Assembly (NCBI GenBank): GCA_017562135.1
Contig: QEYB01000003.1
Coordinates: 310,001-374,000, forward strand
Length of the DNA stretch: 64,000 nt
Reading direction: 5' to 3'
Origin: Dipylidium caninum
Taxonomy: Eukaryota > Platyhelminthes > Cestoda > Cyclophyllidea > Dipylidiidae
Position numbers and translations under genes: made by a program. The notes beneath the pieces were generated by a model. It made no database searches, had not been told where the DNA came from, and saw only the letters and a list, made by a program, of their open reading frames with translations. Position 1 is the first letter of the stretch. The number at the start of each line of letters is the position of its first letter. Shown one piece after another: positions 23,525 to 36,100 of the stretch.

Positions 23525-26500
23525 CTTCTCGTTGTGGCAAAATACGTGGGATCGACTCGGGACTAGGTTAGCCCGGGGTGGAAACGCCAAAACCGCCACC
23601 CGTCCGCCCCCCGGAAGGATATTTTCGCCTCGACCCCTAGCCTGTACTTATTTCCCTTGTGTGACAAAATGTGCTTCCCTGGTGGAGAGGCTCGAAGGCC
23701 CCCGACACGTGCCGAGTACGCGTCTGATGGGGACCGACTAGCCCGTTCAATTATTCGCCCAGCAATCGCGTCCAACACCGGGGCTGTCTGTGTTTAGCCG
23801 CTCTTTGTCGACTGAGTCCATGACGTGGAATGGACGCCAGTGAATCAGGTGGCGCATCAACGACACACTGGTCTTGCATGTTGTCGCCGCTGGTGCGGAC
23901 AGGGAGGGCGTCTAATCCGCGAAGGCCAGCTCCACAAGTGCAGTGAAGTGTGGTGACCTTGCACTGCCACTCTTGCGCCCATCTCCACCGGTTCCACCAG
24001 ACGCACTGCGCACGCTGAATCTCGATCTCAAAGTTATACGATGACCGGGTTAAGGGTGTCTCTGTTGGTGGCATGCATGGGGTTTAACGTAAAATCAGTT
24101 CATGTCAAATTCTTCTTTTGACCTTGCCACAATAACTCCACTTCACGCATGTCTCTTTTCATGTTCCCTTAAATTATGCATAGCTATTGCCGAGCTGACT
24201 GCCTTCTTCTTTTTCCCCATCATTATTTGGGCGGCCCCAAATGACTCGTCTTGCAAGGTCGCGAAGGTGATGAGGGAGTCTCGACGGCGTCTGCTCTCCG
24301 GCAAGGAAAATTTAAGGAGCACACACATGCCTTCTCAATGGCCCGGTGTCTTCGCCGGAAGTGCTCACGTCAGCATTCTCTCCATTCTCTCTGGAACTGC
24401 ATAGTTCAATGCATTAACAGACGAAATAAAGCTCTTCCAAGCAAATGGTGGAGTTGTTGTCTCCGTCCTCGCCAAACCGTATGATGGAGGGACAAAACTG
24501 CCTCCACACACCACGCCAAACGGGCTAGTTGCCTCGCCACTTTTCACGTATGGCTTCAGTACATTTGCCATGGATTCACAGGGGGTCTGCAGGGCTTACT
24601 GTTCTAATAAATTGGGAAAAGTAAACAAAATCCCATAATTTATGTCCCACTGCGATCAAATACGCTTTGGAAGCATTCATATTGCGCCTCTACTGCGACT
24701 AGGGTTCCGCGACTCCCACTCAAATCAACATGCCAACTTCCCTCCGACTCTTTTTGGACAAAACTTATTCGCCTCAAACACGCTGTCTGCGCACCTCCTC
24801 GCTGATGCGGGAGCTCTGAACCCTGTGAGTGACTCCACGGCGGGCCGTTGGGCTCAAGTCAGGAAAGACGTTGCTGGCGCTGACATTTAAGTTTCGCAGA
24901 CAGCCTCACAACCGAAAAGTCCACTCTACATTGTGGTAGAGCTTGAGTTGGGTGTCATATCTCGCCCGAGGGCAAATTCTCCGACAGGCATGACCGGACC
25001 ACGCAAGGGAACACACACAATCTTGGCGCCTGGTCAAAATAGGTTAGATAAGTGTCTTATGTCACCACCGTAGCAATGACACATGACGGCGCTTATCTTC
25101 CTCGGTTGTGGGTAGAGTTGGAGAATACCGTCTGCTCCGAGGCTGCTCGTCTGCACCAGTGGGCTCAGGCCGCATTCTCTGCAAGTGAGCTACCTTAGTT
25201 TTGTGGTGACGAGTAACAAATCAGCCCCTTTTTCTCCAAAAACACACCCAAAAGTTGAACTGGGCAGAGTTAGGTTTTGGGCGCCACTTAATCTGTACGG
25301 GAAAGGGGCTACGAAGTGATGTATGCAAATATTTGTTGTGTTTCCTCGTCTTGTCGGCGCCACGAGCCTAAGTAGCATATGATCTCGGCAGTACCGCCGG
25401 GTGGATCAGGTCTGTGCGACCATTAGAGAAGCGGAGGCGCTCAGGAAACCCCAAACGTGGGCCACCACTCTCGCCTGCCATCATCTGACAACCATGTCCA
25501 CCTCACCGTTCATAAGAGCGGAGTTTGACGGCTTGTCGACTTGCGCCGATCCCCAGAGAAAGCAGTGGTCAGTGGGGAGAACGACTGCAAGCGCTGCACC
25601 AAATCCTGTTGCTTATTGCCGCATCAGCACGAATTAGCGTTTGCGTGTGGCGTTAACCTTCATTCAGATGAATAGAAAGCAAACTGCTGTTGACTTTGTG
25701 AAAAACTGCAACAACGACGTTAGCAGCTTCTAAGTCATCAGCGCGGTTGCCAAAAGCGGCGGCAAACGCTGTCCGCCGTTGATGTCCGCCCAAAAACCGC
25801 ACAACGGCTTTGGGTGCATCGTGTTCTCTTCTAGCATTTATTTCACGGACATACCAAATGTTTCGCTGCCTCGTTGGGACCCCAGTGATTTAGCGGTAGA
25901 GGAGACGCACTACTGCTTCGCAGTAGCATTTCGAGGCGGAAAATATGTGACTAACGTCATGATGAAGCTTATGGCTGAGGAACAGACAGGAACGGAGGCT
26001 TCCCTGCAGTGGACGAAAATAAGGCATGTCCTCTTCTGTCCACCGAATTCAAACAGACAACTGTATAATTGGAACTTTCACTGACATCTCCTAAAGACGG
26101 AGACGAATTCGTCATTTCGGGAAGCCAAATGCGAGCATTGTAGGTAAGCTTAGGGGAACGCGGAAACATTAGGATGCCAGTGCTACCAGTGGAATTGCTT
26201 CATCACCGATCAGCATCAACCTCCTCGGCGTGTGTCGTTGAATCGGTGGCAGGTAGATCTTTGAGCCTTAGACAATCCTATCATTCCACCGCGGAATGTG
26301 GACGTGAAAATAGCCTTAATAATTAGCACCAAAACGTGCGATGTCATCAACTTGTGGCCACTCCACACAACAATAACTGCCCGTCTTCTGTCGTATACTA
26401 GAACGGCAAACTTGGAACTGTGGTTCGAATGGACGGACGAAGACCCAGCAGCAGGCGATAACATCGCCCAAGGCAGTGGGAAGCGAGTGCCTTCGCCTTG

Positions 26501-29500
26501 GTTGCACGTCATTCAAAATAGTAAACCGGTGAAACCATAACATCCACATGAGACAGCTTAGAAAAGGGTGAAAGGCGCGGAAGGAATCCATCCCTTTTGA
26601 CGCAACAGTCAGGAGTAGGACAATGGGGCGCAAGGAGGTTTCAGAGAAAAAAAATTTAAAAGGGCACTTGACCCCTTTGATAAGTCATACTTGCTAATTT
26701 AGTTACACAAGCTGCTATCAGAGACAGTGCACATATGTTTTCCGCAGTCATCCATAAACAATTTAGCGGGCGGAGAATGGGGCAGCGGGAATGCAGAATT
26801 GGTTGGGAGGAGAGGAGGCGGTAAGGTGGGCGAAGGGGGGGGGAGAGAGGAAGAGGCGAGGGCGGGCCTTTGGGGCGGTACAACACGACGAAAGCGGTGC
26901 TCGGAGCGCGGGGTGGCAGGAGCGGCACGTAGCCCAGACCACTCGGACTAGCAGCGTGTGTCATTGGGTCATCAGTCGGCGCCGGCACATTTCACCTTGT
27001 GCGACCCTCTGACATAAGCCCCTCGTCCGTTTTAACCGCCTCATTGTATTGAACTGCCAGCATCGACGGACTGCGGAATCCTCAAGTTGTCCTGCAACAT
27101 CACCCCTGAGTGCATTCAGGTGCCTGCGCAAGGAAGGGCAGTGCGAGGGCAAATGGCCATTCTTCGGAAGCACCCCAACCGCATTCCGTGTGCTTAGGAC
27201 TCAGAGTACGTTCGCAACCACCAGCCAAATGCCGGGAGAAGACATACAACACAGTTGCCCATGTCATTCGAGCCACCCAACTTTACAGTGGCCTTTGGCC
27301 GGTTTCAAGGCAAATGACGAGTAACGTTCCACCAAGGCGTCGGACCGCCTACGTTCTGACCCAGAATCGACTTGTGTCCAACTCCGACCCGCGAAATACC
27401 TGCTGCATTCGCTGACGGGAGCGTGTGCATCATTGCGATCAGGCCCAAAGAGTCCCACGCGACACCACGACCGCCGTCTGCCGGATGGTGTGCAGGATGA
27501 CTGGGAGGAGCCGCAGAGTCTGTCACTAAATCGAATGGTTATTTAGTGAGCCACAAAGTGGTAAATTTTGAATTTCCCGGCTCGGAGACTCCTCATCCAT
27601 GCCACTTCCATGCCGAAACCATCGGGAGCGAAATTTGTCATTTTCTGGTCGGTTAGGGGGACCACAACGGGCACCACTGCGAACGAGGCGCACACGAGAA
27701 GCCGAAGGCGAGAGGCGGTCTTCCCTGCCCATGGCGCTGTCGACAGCCTATGCCGAAACACAAGCCTCCGATGTGCGCTGAGTTGGCGCCCCCGTTCATG
27801 AGGCAAATTCCTTCAAACTCGGTCAGCACGCTATAACATAATTCGCATGTGCACTTTACCGTCCTCTATCCAGCAGCTTGTCGAGACGAAGACCTCAGCC
27901 TTTGGGTGAAAGTTGCTGGGGTTATGGGCACTCGTCTCGCCGTCGATATCTCCGTCGATATTCACATCTACGCATGAAGTCATTTTTTCCGACGACGGCT
28001 GGCACAAAATGAGGAAGTGGGTGGGGAGGGAGACTGTCTCATGTCATAGGCAGCACATGGAAGAATACGCCTGCTGAGCTGTGAGAGTACTAACTCGTCA
28101 GTGAAGTCGTTGGGGACCTTCCTCGATGGCACGGGAGTCGGGCAGATGGGTGGTCATGCGAATGAGTTGGTTGAATGTCGCCAAATAGTTAGTGGGGCAC
28201 AAAACGAGGACGGGGCACGTGGTACTCCGCGCCTTGAGGGCTTTCAACAAAGAATGACTGGACTGAATGCGCAGAGTATTATGTGAGTAGCAGAAGTTTG
28301 GATGAATCGGAGTGATGCTGTGAGAGCTCAGTGTGTAGGACGTCTGCTACCGCAAAAGTGGGTTCATCTCACCGTTGGGAGCGAGCACCTGTCTCGGAGG
28401 CCTGAACCAACAGATGATGTTGGAAAGAGCTACGTCGAACGCCAGGCTTGGTGATCACTGGCCAAGGAACAAGTCGAGGCCGTTTGCACGTCTCACAACG
28501 GCAGTTTGAACTCATTTTAGCGTTAATCTTTGTGATCACCCATGAACGGGCGGCTAAGCAGGCATCTTGTGATGAGAGGGTGAGGGGATGAATCCACACT
28601 GAGTGGACAATGTTGACTTTCTAAAAGTCGCCAGCTCGCCCCATGCAAGCGAGGCCGAGAATTGCAATTGCGGCTACCACCAACTGGCCCGCCGTCATCC
28701 GAAGGCTCGCAGGCCTGTCGCGCAGCACCAACGGGCGCGGCGTTCCTGCGAATCAGGCGCGAATGGGTGGTTCGAATCGGATGTCCGTGTCGAGCCGATG
28801 GTACGCAGAGGCTGACATTTTTGGAAGGTCATTGTGTTTGGAATGGCTGCGATCTACCCACTGAAGTTGGACGCTATTTTTCATGCGGAAGTAAAACTTT
28901 TTTGTTCGGGTTGGAAGAGAATTTAAGTGATTGATGTTGCATCAGAGAATATGACATTATTCACACAGCCATGACCTATTCCCAACCAGGGCATGGCGGA
29001 CGAAATATTTCCCGAGGAAGTCAATCAGTGTGCCCCGACCATTGTTGCCACTGTAGAACTCCTGTCCATTTGCATGAGAGGAAAAGGAGAAGAGAAGGAG
29101 GGTAACGGCCTTGGTCACAGGAAGGCGGTTGGTATACGGCAGCCTGTCATGCCAAAATGAGATACTTTCTAACGCCAGAGACCTCGTTGTGCAAGTCGTC
29201 GAAGCAGAGGGCGACCGGTGAGGGAGGATTTTGTTGACAAATGAATTGAAAAAAGGTCACAAGGCTGGGGCCGAGAGGGTCAGCTAGGAGGACGTAATGA
29301 GGCGACGCAGTTGGGAGGAGACGAGAGGTCTAAGCAAAAAATTCTACCATGAGCCCCGACCCTCAACCAACGTAAACCCACTGCCTGACCACATGTTGCG
29401 GAGTAGATTCCAGTTGCCATCCACTTCCCATCTACGAGGATACTCCATCGGGCACAGTCGATAGTCGCGAGTTTGGCCGGGCAGAGGCGCAGCTTCACTT

Positions 29501-31157
29501 GTCTGTTGGGTATCTCCAACCTCCAGTTACCTCGTACGACCAGGGGCAAATGACGTTTGTGGAAATTACTTGGTCTGGCCCCACTGCAGCAGCACTGGCA
29601 GTCCATTTCCACTCTACCTGCTTAAATCGCAGATACAGATTTGAAGCATCTTCGGAGTTGTTAGAGAAGAAGACGTTGGTGGGTTGGAGGAGACGACGAC
29701 ACCGAAAAACTCCCCACTTCGCTGCCGAGAGACCGAGACCTCCAAGGATCCGCACGGCTTCCCAAAAGTGACTTCACCAATCGGTATTTCTCCGTCTATG
29801 TTAGCTGCCATGTCAACGCTTACCGAGAAGGAGGTCTCTGGTGTAAACAGATGAACACGAGCCAAAACACTGGCCTGTCAGAATGGAAAATGTGAATCTC
29901 GGGATTCAGCCCTCTCTACATCGGTTTAGATACTTCGGAACAGAAAAATAATTAGCAATTCTGTCCACTGGGTAGGCCCTTGGAGCGACATTGCAGGCCC
30001 AACGGCTCCGATGGCCCAGTAGAGAGCACATCCGATGATGAGGCGTTTCCTCCTCTCTTTGCCCTGGCGAGGAGCATGAGGATTCTCTCGCTCCTCGCTC
30101 TTCCTCCTCTGGTCTTTGAAGTGCCGAAAACTCGCCTCAGTGGCTTGAGTCGGTAGCTTTGTCGGTTAGGATGATGCGGCCTAGTGGTTATGCTTTTTGT
30201 TGTTGTTGCGACGATTATGGCTTTTTCTTCGGTCATCCGTCCGGGCAGAGAGGAGGGGAAGTTGGTCCTCCCTCCCGCTTGCCTCTCACCTCCCCTCTGC
30301 CGCCCCCTCTTCCCACCCCTTTCGGTCGTTCACCCGGCCCCCCGCCTCCCCTCCGACCCCACCCCGCTGCAAACGCCCTCTGAGTCATTCGCTCGCTTTA
30401 TAAAGTTTTCGTTCGTTTATCAGCGTAGAGATGCCGCCTTTTCATCGGAATTGGTGTTTTGAGAGCGCAGCCATGTTTACCATCAATCCTGTAAAGTGGG
30501 TTTAAATGTGTCCCCTTATTAGCGCACACCTCAGACCTCGTTTTGAAACGCTGGAGCTGCTCCTTCGAAGGGGCGCCATCGGATGGGGATGAAATGAAAA
30601 GCTGATAAGACCACAGGGAAGTGGGAAATTGGAGAGTGTGAGATGGACGAAAATGTGGGTTTACCAGCCTTCGTTCGGCTTTTAACCTTTCACCAGACTT
30701 GCCACTAAAGGAAGTTTTTTAGCTTTCGTCGGTTATTCACTGAAATTTTTCTGTTCATTCCCTCCTCTTAAACAGTTTTCGTCACCAACTGCATCGCTCT
30801 CGACACCATCCTATATCACGGCTGATTTTAACTTCGAAATGAAATCACCTGGCGTCTGCTGTACTGTGCGCCTTCTCCCGGCCTAGTGGCGCCCTTCAGC
30901 CACCTTCTGACCCGAAAGGGAACGCAGTATATCCTGCCAAAAAGTCGGCCCACTGCCTGTCTGCGCGAGAGCTCGAGGTGGGCAGGCAGGCACACACTTC
31001 CGTCCTGCTCACCTGCAGCGGATTCGTCTTCTCCAGTGAGGTGTGTCGGCGACGCGACGCGATGCATCGTAATGCAACGCAAAGGCAGAAGTGTTTCGCA
31101 TTAGGGATTTGTAACATACCTTTTTCCCCAATGTTGTGAGAAATCTTCCGACCGTCA

Positions 31158-31180
31158 AGTTTGTGTGTGCGTGTGTGTGC
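31158..31180 (+). repeat. Short GT-repeat tract
   Basis: Interrupted (GT)n run (TGTGTGTG C GTGTGTGTG) in non-coding DNA. Confidence 0.8.
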
Positions 31181-32172
31181 CTTTCTTCGTGAAAAAAGGT
31201 TACTTTACGAGAGTTTGCGAAGGACGCCAAAAAGCGCCAGATGAAAGCACGGGGCGGCAGGCGCTCTCTGCGAAATTTTAAATGCCAAGTCGCTCAAAAA
31301 ACACCGCAGATGACTCGGCTACGCGAAGTTCATGTGAGTCAGGGCGTTCGTCAGTTGGGCAACTTCAACAATTTCCGTGAAGACGTTCGCGCTAGGTTGA
31401 AAGTCGAGATCGCAGACGGAGGGACGAGCACAGTCCTCTTCTCTCCGCAGCGCGACGCGTCTGCTCGGCGCCTGACGCCTCGGCGAGCAGAAGCGGCTAT
31501 TTCACTGTGGTCTCCTCGCGATGATCCCACCCCTGAACGGGCTGCAATGGGTGAATTTACCGCCGAGGGAGGCACGGGGCGGGTGGGGAAGAGGACGATT
31601 GTTACACCAAGACTGTTATGGTTCCCTTCTGATAGTCAACGATCCTTCCCCTAATCATTCTCCTTCTCAAGAGTTTTCCGTTGACTGACTTAAAATTTCC
31701 CTTGATTAGCTGTGAGCGAGTGGAATTTAGATGCTGGTAGCCCTTGGCGTCCAACAAAATGATCGCGAATTTCAATTCCAATTTTGCGCTAATTCGATCA
31801 TTCTTCATTCTGACCAAGCCAAAGGGTAATTTTCCCAATGCGAGTCGCAGAACTCTTGAGCTGTTGTTTCCCCTAACTGCCGGCGATAGTGAAGTGGAAA
31901 AACAGTCATCGCGGGAAGGAAAGTAATGAAATTAGATGATTTGTAGGTCTTACCTCTCCTTGAGCAAGAAAATCGCATTTTTTCATCTGGTCCGTAGATG
32001 AAATATGGGTGATGGGGGCTACCTACTCTTTCTTTTTACACAACAGACGGTGCAGTCTAGACTTGTGTTGACTCAGAGAGTCGAAACGCGGCAGGACCTC
32101 CGCATGGCAATGAATTTGGCCATTGGCCATGTTAGCGCCTGTCGTGCGACCACCTCAGCCTGTCATGCCCGT

Positions 32173-32192
32173 GGGGGGGGGGGGGGGGGGGG
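32173..32192 (+). repeat. G20 homopolymer
   Basis: Twenty consecutive G residues. Such runs form G-quadruplexes in vitro and are often mis-sized in assemblies. In non-coding DNA. Confidence 0.95.
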
Positions 32193-32583
32193 CGTGCGAT
32201 GGGGACTGTCTCTCCGGCCGAATGAGGGCACAGGTGGTCGCGCACCGTGTGGCGAAATCCGCACTTTGGGGTAGGAGGAACAAAGACGATTGTACAAGTG
32301 TCTCGGGCTTCGATTTGCCCAGTGGACAAAACATCACTTACGTTTTGGCAGCTGAACTTGTTAGCAGCACCTTGTGCGGGTTTCGTGTGGCAAACCACCG
32401 TCAACTCGTCGGAACGAATGGTCTCCCTAATGCCAGTTTCCCCGGGGAGATCGGCTAAGGGCTCCAGTTAGAGGACATTCGTCACGACGGTCGAGTCACC
32501 CCTTCGTCCACAGGGTCGCGCATGTGTCAACCCTCGTCTCCAGTCACGTAACTGGAGGCGCGTCAATCGCCCCCCGCCGCGCC

Positions 32584-32601
32584 ACCGCCGCCGCCGCCGC
32601 C
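32584..32601 (+). repeat. CCG trinucleotide run
   Basis: Near-perfect (CCG)n of about six units within a C+G-rich patch of non-coding DNA. Confidence 0.8.
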
Positions 32602-33118
32602 CCCTCGTGGCAACGCGTCTCCCGGCCTTGGACCACGGCACTTATTGCCTTGGAAATCCTGAAACGGGACTTTAATACAAAAAGGAAACAAAGTGCAATT
32701 TGTCACATTATTTATAATATTTATTGAAAACAGTTTTCATTGGCATTCACAAAACAAATATCTTGCACTTTCATAAGCCTTTTTTAGAATTAATTCCAAG
32801 TCCATTAATGACATCCTTCTGGCTAATTTTTTCCCCCTAAAAATATTAGCCAGTAATAGGAAGGCAATTACGAGTGAGAAAAAAGTATTGGGTGGATGTG
32901 GAAGAGGTGGTAAATTTTATGTGGCAGAGAAGTTATTTGGCCTGTCAACGGTAATTAAAGCCTTCTGTGGTCGTCGTCGTTCGGCGCGGTGATGCGCCGC
33001 GCCGGTTGAGCAGTGCTGCTTGTTTTTTCCTCCGTAATTTTCGCCCCATGCATGACATCACTTTCCCACACGGCAGTGGGACTCCGCCGCTGTTCACGCT
33101 TTCGCCTGGCTGCAGGGA

Positions 33119-33142
33119 GGAAGGAAGGAAGGAAGGAAGGAA
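33119..33142 (+). repeat. (GGAA)6 microsatellite
   Basis: Six perfect GGAA units. In vertebrates GGAA arrays can bind ETS-family factors; nothing here shows that this one is functional. Confidence 0.92.
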
Positions 33143-36100
33143 AAGATTAATGGAGGATCACTCCCTGGGCATTCCGCCGTGTGGTGACCATGAAACCCTT
33201 TTAATGAAACTTTCACTTAGCTGCGAGATCCTTTTCGATTACCAGACCCATTCCTCCTCCCACCACAAGGGGACGAATTCGTGTGAAAACGGCGGCAATA
33301 GGGTATTGCGGAGGAAGTAACAGAGATGGGTCCGCGCTCTCGAAGCATCGCTCGATCACCCACCATTGCGATTGGTCGTATGGCCGGCATAGAAAACACT
33401 TTTTTTCTATTTTATCGTCTATCGTAAGCAGATGTTTTAACACAGCCGTAAGGATGACTAATTCCGAGCTTAGACCCAAGTTCACGAATAGTTCTGTGTC
33501 CTTTATTCCACCTCGTTATCTTTCCTCGAAGCTCCTTGACGATGCTCAAATTGCCAAACCGAAATTTTGGAACGAAAACCTACCGCCTTTTTCATTAGTG
33601 GATGCGTCTTTGACTGCCTCACTAATGTTTCTCGAAATTTGTCGAGGTGAGCTATGATTCAAGGTGAACTCGTACGAGAAGATCATTGGTGAATTGCGTT
33701 GTGTTTCTATCTGGTTTTGAAGAAACGTAATGCAAAAATTGGGTACAGACACGGAAGATTTGACGACGTGGGTAAGAAGAATCCCTGTAACATTTGCGAG
33801 GAAGACTATCGAGCGCAGCTGACGATGGATCCCTCTAGGTCGCAGCTGAGCGCAGATTAAACACAAACGCCTGTTTCATAGTTTCCAACGGAGAGGATTG
33901 GTGTCAAATCCTGAACGCATGGGCCACAGCGCTTACTGGGCCCATACTGTCCCCCCCTCCGCAGTGCACGCTCACCAGCCTTCTCCGAGATGCGCCCAAT
34001 TGGTTCCCCCCGAAAAGGCCTTTCCATGCGGTGATATAAGGGAAGTAGACTTCCAAACTGTACACTCAAATTACACTGGGAGTCTCCCCGTGGCCAAGGC
34101 GACCCGGTATATGCCGCAGGGAGATTATTGCCAACTCAAGTGAACGACGCGCATCGGCGGACATTCCCTCCTCGCATATAGGACGCAACTGGTAGGCTTC
34201 TGCGCAAATATAACTGTTCCCGGGGCCTCCTGTTTCATCGCAAATTCCATGGGCGCCTTCAGGTGAAGTGGAGCAGGCGCTGTGGGCATACACAGTGTGG
34301 TGGATGTAAACAGCCTCATTTAAATCTCATTAAAACTGTGTAGAGTTTTGAAGGCAGGCAGAAAGATGAGAGGGATTTCGCTCTTCGAGGCAGGTATCTG
34401 TGTCAGAGGACTTGACCACTTGGAAATGAAAAAATAACCCATCAGGTGGGAAACTGGCAAATCAAACGGCGAGTGTTTGCTTAAAAGAACGATTCCTCCC
34501 CAACGGCATTGCATGCCTGCGTGGGAGGTGACGAGACTTTCTGTGCTGCGATACGAAAAGAATACGATCAAGAAGTAGTCGTATTCCATGGCAAAGTAAA
34601 ATCCCCCTCCGACTGACACTCTCGGAGAATGACAGACTACAAGCTCAAAAATCAACTAGTTGCCAATTATAAGGTGGAATGTACGGGATTAGTCTTACCG
34701 CAGAGATGGCGTGGACATAAAACCGTCGAGCCGCATAGACCCTCGTGGCCACTTGCGTTAGTTAAGGAGTCACTGGAGTGGTGAAAAAGCCCTGGAGAGG
34801 ATGATCAGCAGTCCAGGCTTAACGGTCAAGCGTCTGGTGGGAGTGTTGCAGCAGGCGTCTGGCACGTAGGCCTCGGACGGTTGTCCGGTGGTTTCGTCGG
34901 GAGGGGAGCGTGCCTGCCTCCCTGTAGCCTCGCAGTGCCGCATGAAGTGGGAGGAGCAGCGCTGCCTACGCGTTTGTGAAGGGCCTCGCACCTCCTTCAG
35001 TGACAAGGCCACAAAGTATCGTCTAAGACGGGTGGCCTCTATTAAACACAAGACTAATCAGTTTGTTATTCATCATCCTGTCAGCACGAAAATGGCCAAG
35101 CATGATAAATTTGATTTCCCGACAGCTTCTCATTTGGGCGCCGGACTGCGACAGTTGCTGCCCCAAGTGGCCTAGACACCGCGGTCCTCCTGCTCTTTGC
35201 CAAGACTAGTTGCCAGGACGTCCTCGTCTGCGCTGACTAATGTGGCTCTCCAAGAGGTGAGAAGTTGGCTGATGTAGACGTGGCCATCTTTAATTGCCAC
35301 TCGCAATACCTATATCTGCCGGAGATTGCGCATTTCCTTTTCAACGAGTAGTCTGTTGTGCTGTTCTTGTCACTTCTGCCGTTAATTGTCAGCTTTGATG
35401 CAAGAATACTTCGCATCTTCCAGTCAACTACGTCACGAGCGACAGTTCACTTCTTTAGGCCTTACTTAGCGGTGATGGATCCTAGCAAAATGGCCTTCAG
35501 GTGAGCACCGCATTGACTTCGTGCCCTTACTTCTCACTGCCCGCCGGGATGCCAAACCTCGCCTCCCATCTGCGTTTGCATTGACGTCCTCGGCGTCGTG
35601 CCAGCCCGAGCTCGCCCCGGTGGCAGGAGGAGGGGCAGCCGCGCTGTCGACGGTGGTGGTAACCTCCCAGATCAAGTTGGCATTATTCCCAAGTTGCTCG
35701 CACCCTCCTCAGGGCGAGGACGATTAAGACGGGCAGGGAGCGAGCTGCTGTCTATTTCACCAGTGTGTTGATTATAGCAGCGTAAAAGTGAATATTCAAC
35801 TTCCAGTGAACGGTTTTTTTTGCGAAGTCGCTCATAAAAACATGCCATAAATCAAGCGGCTCCGAATACCGCAAGAAAAGGCGGCACGCGATGAGTGGAT
35901 GTTTTCAATGTCATAACAATCCCTATGGGGATTGCCTGAACTTTCCCCTTAACTAATCTGCATTTGACGGCGACGCCACTCCATATTAGAGCTTGATAAA
36001 GTCTGCAAGCTGCAGACCAGACGAGGTGGGAAAAGAAGGTCGTTGTGGACTTCCGCAACGTCACAGCTCTGCCATGCACCATGAACACAATGGCACTTGC

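Larger units (their letters stand above)
19561..32172. other. Gene-poor, G+C-richer DNA, first part
   Basis: About 12.6 kb without a supportable gene. Open frames are many because of the higher G+C, and the longest (225 codons, minus strand, 21131-21808) has no domain, motif or composition I can recognise. I see no transposase, reverse transcriptase, terminal repeat, tRNA or rRNA. Simple repeats are listed separately. It may be intergenic, or may lie in a long 5' intron of the kinesin gene that becomes recognisable at 50,747. Confidence 0.5.

Noticed and set aside
23487..33142. Simple-sequence tracts considered as a CRISPR-like or satellite array
   Set aside because: They are short unrelated microsatellites and homopolymers without regularly spaced repeat units.
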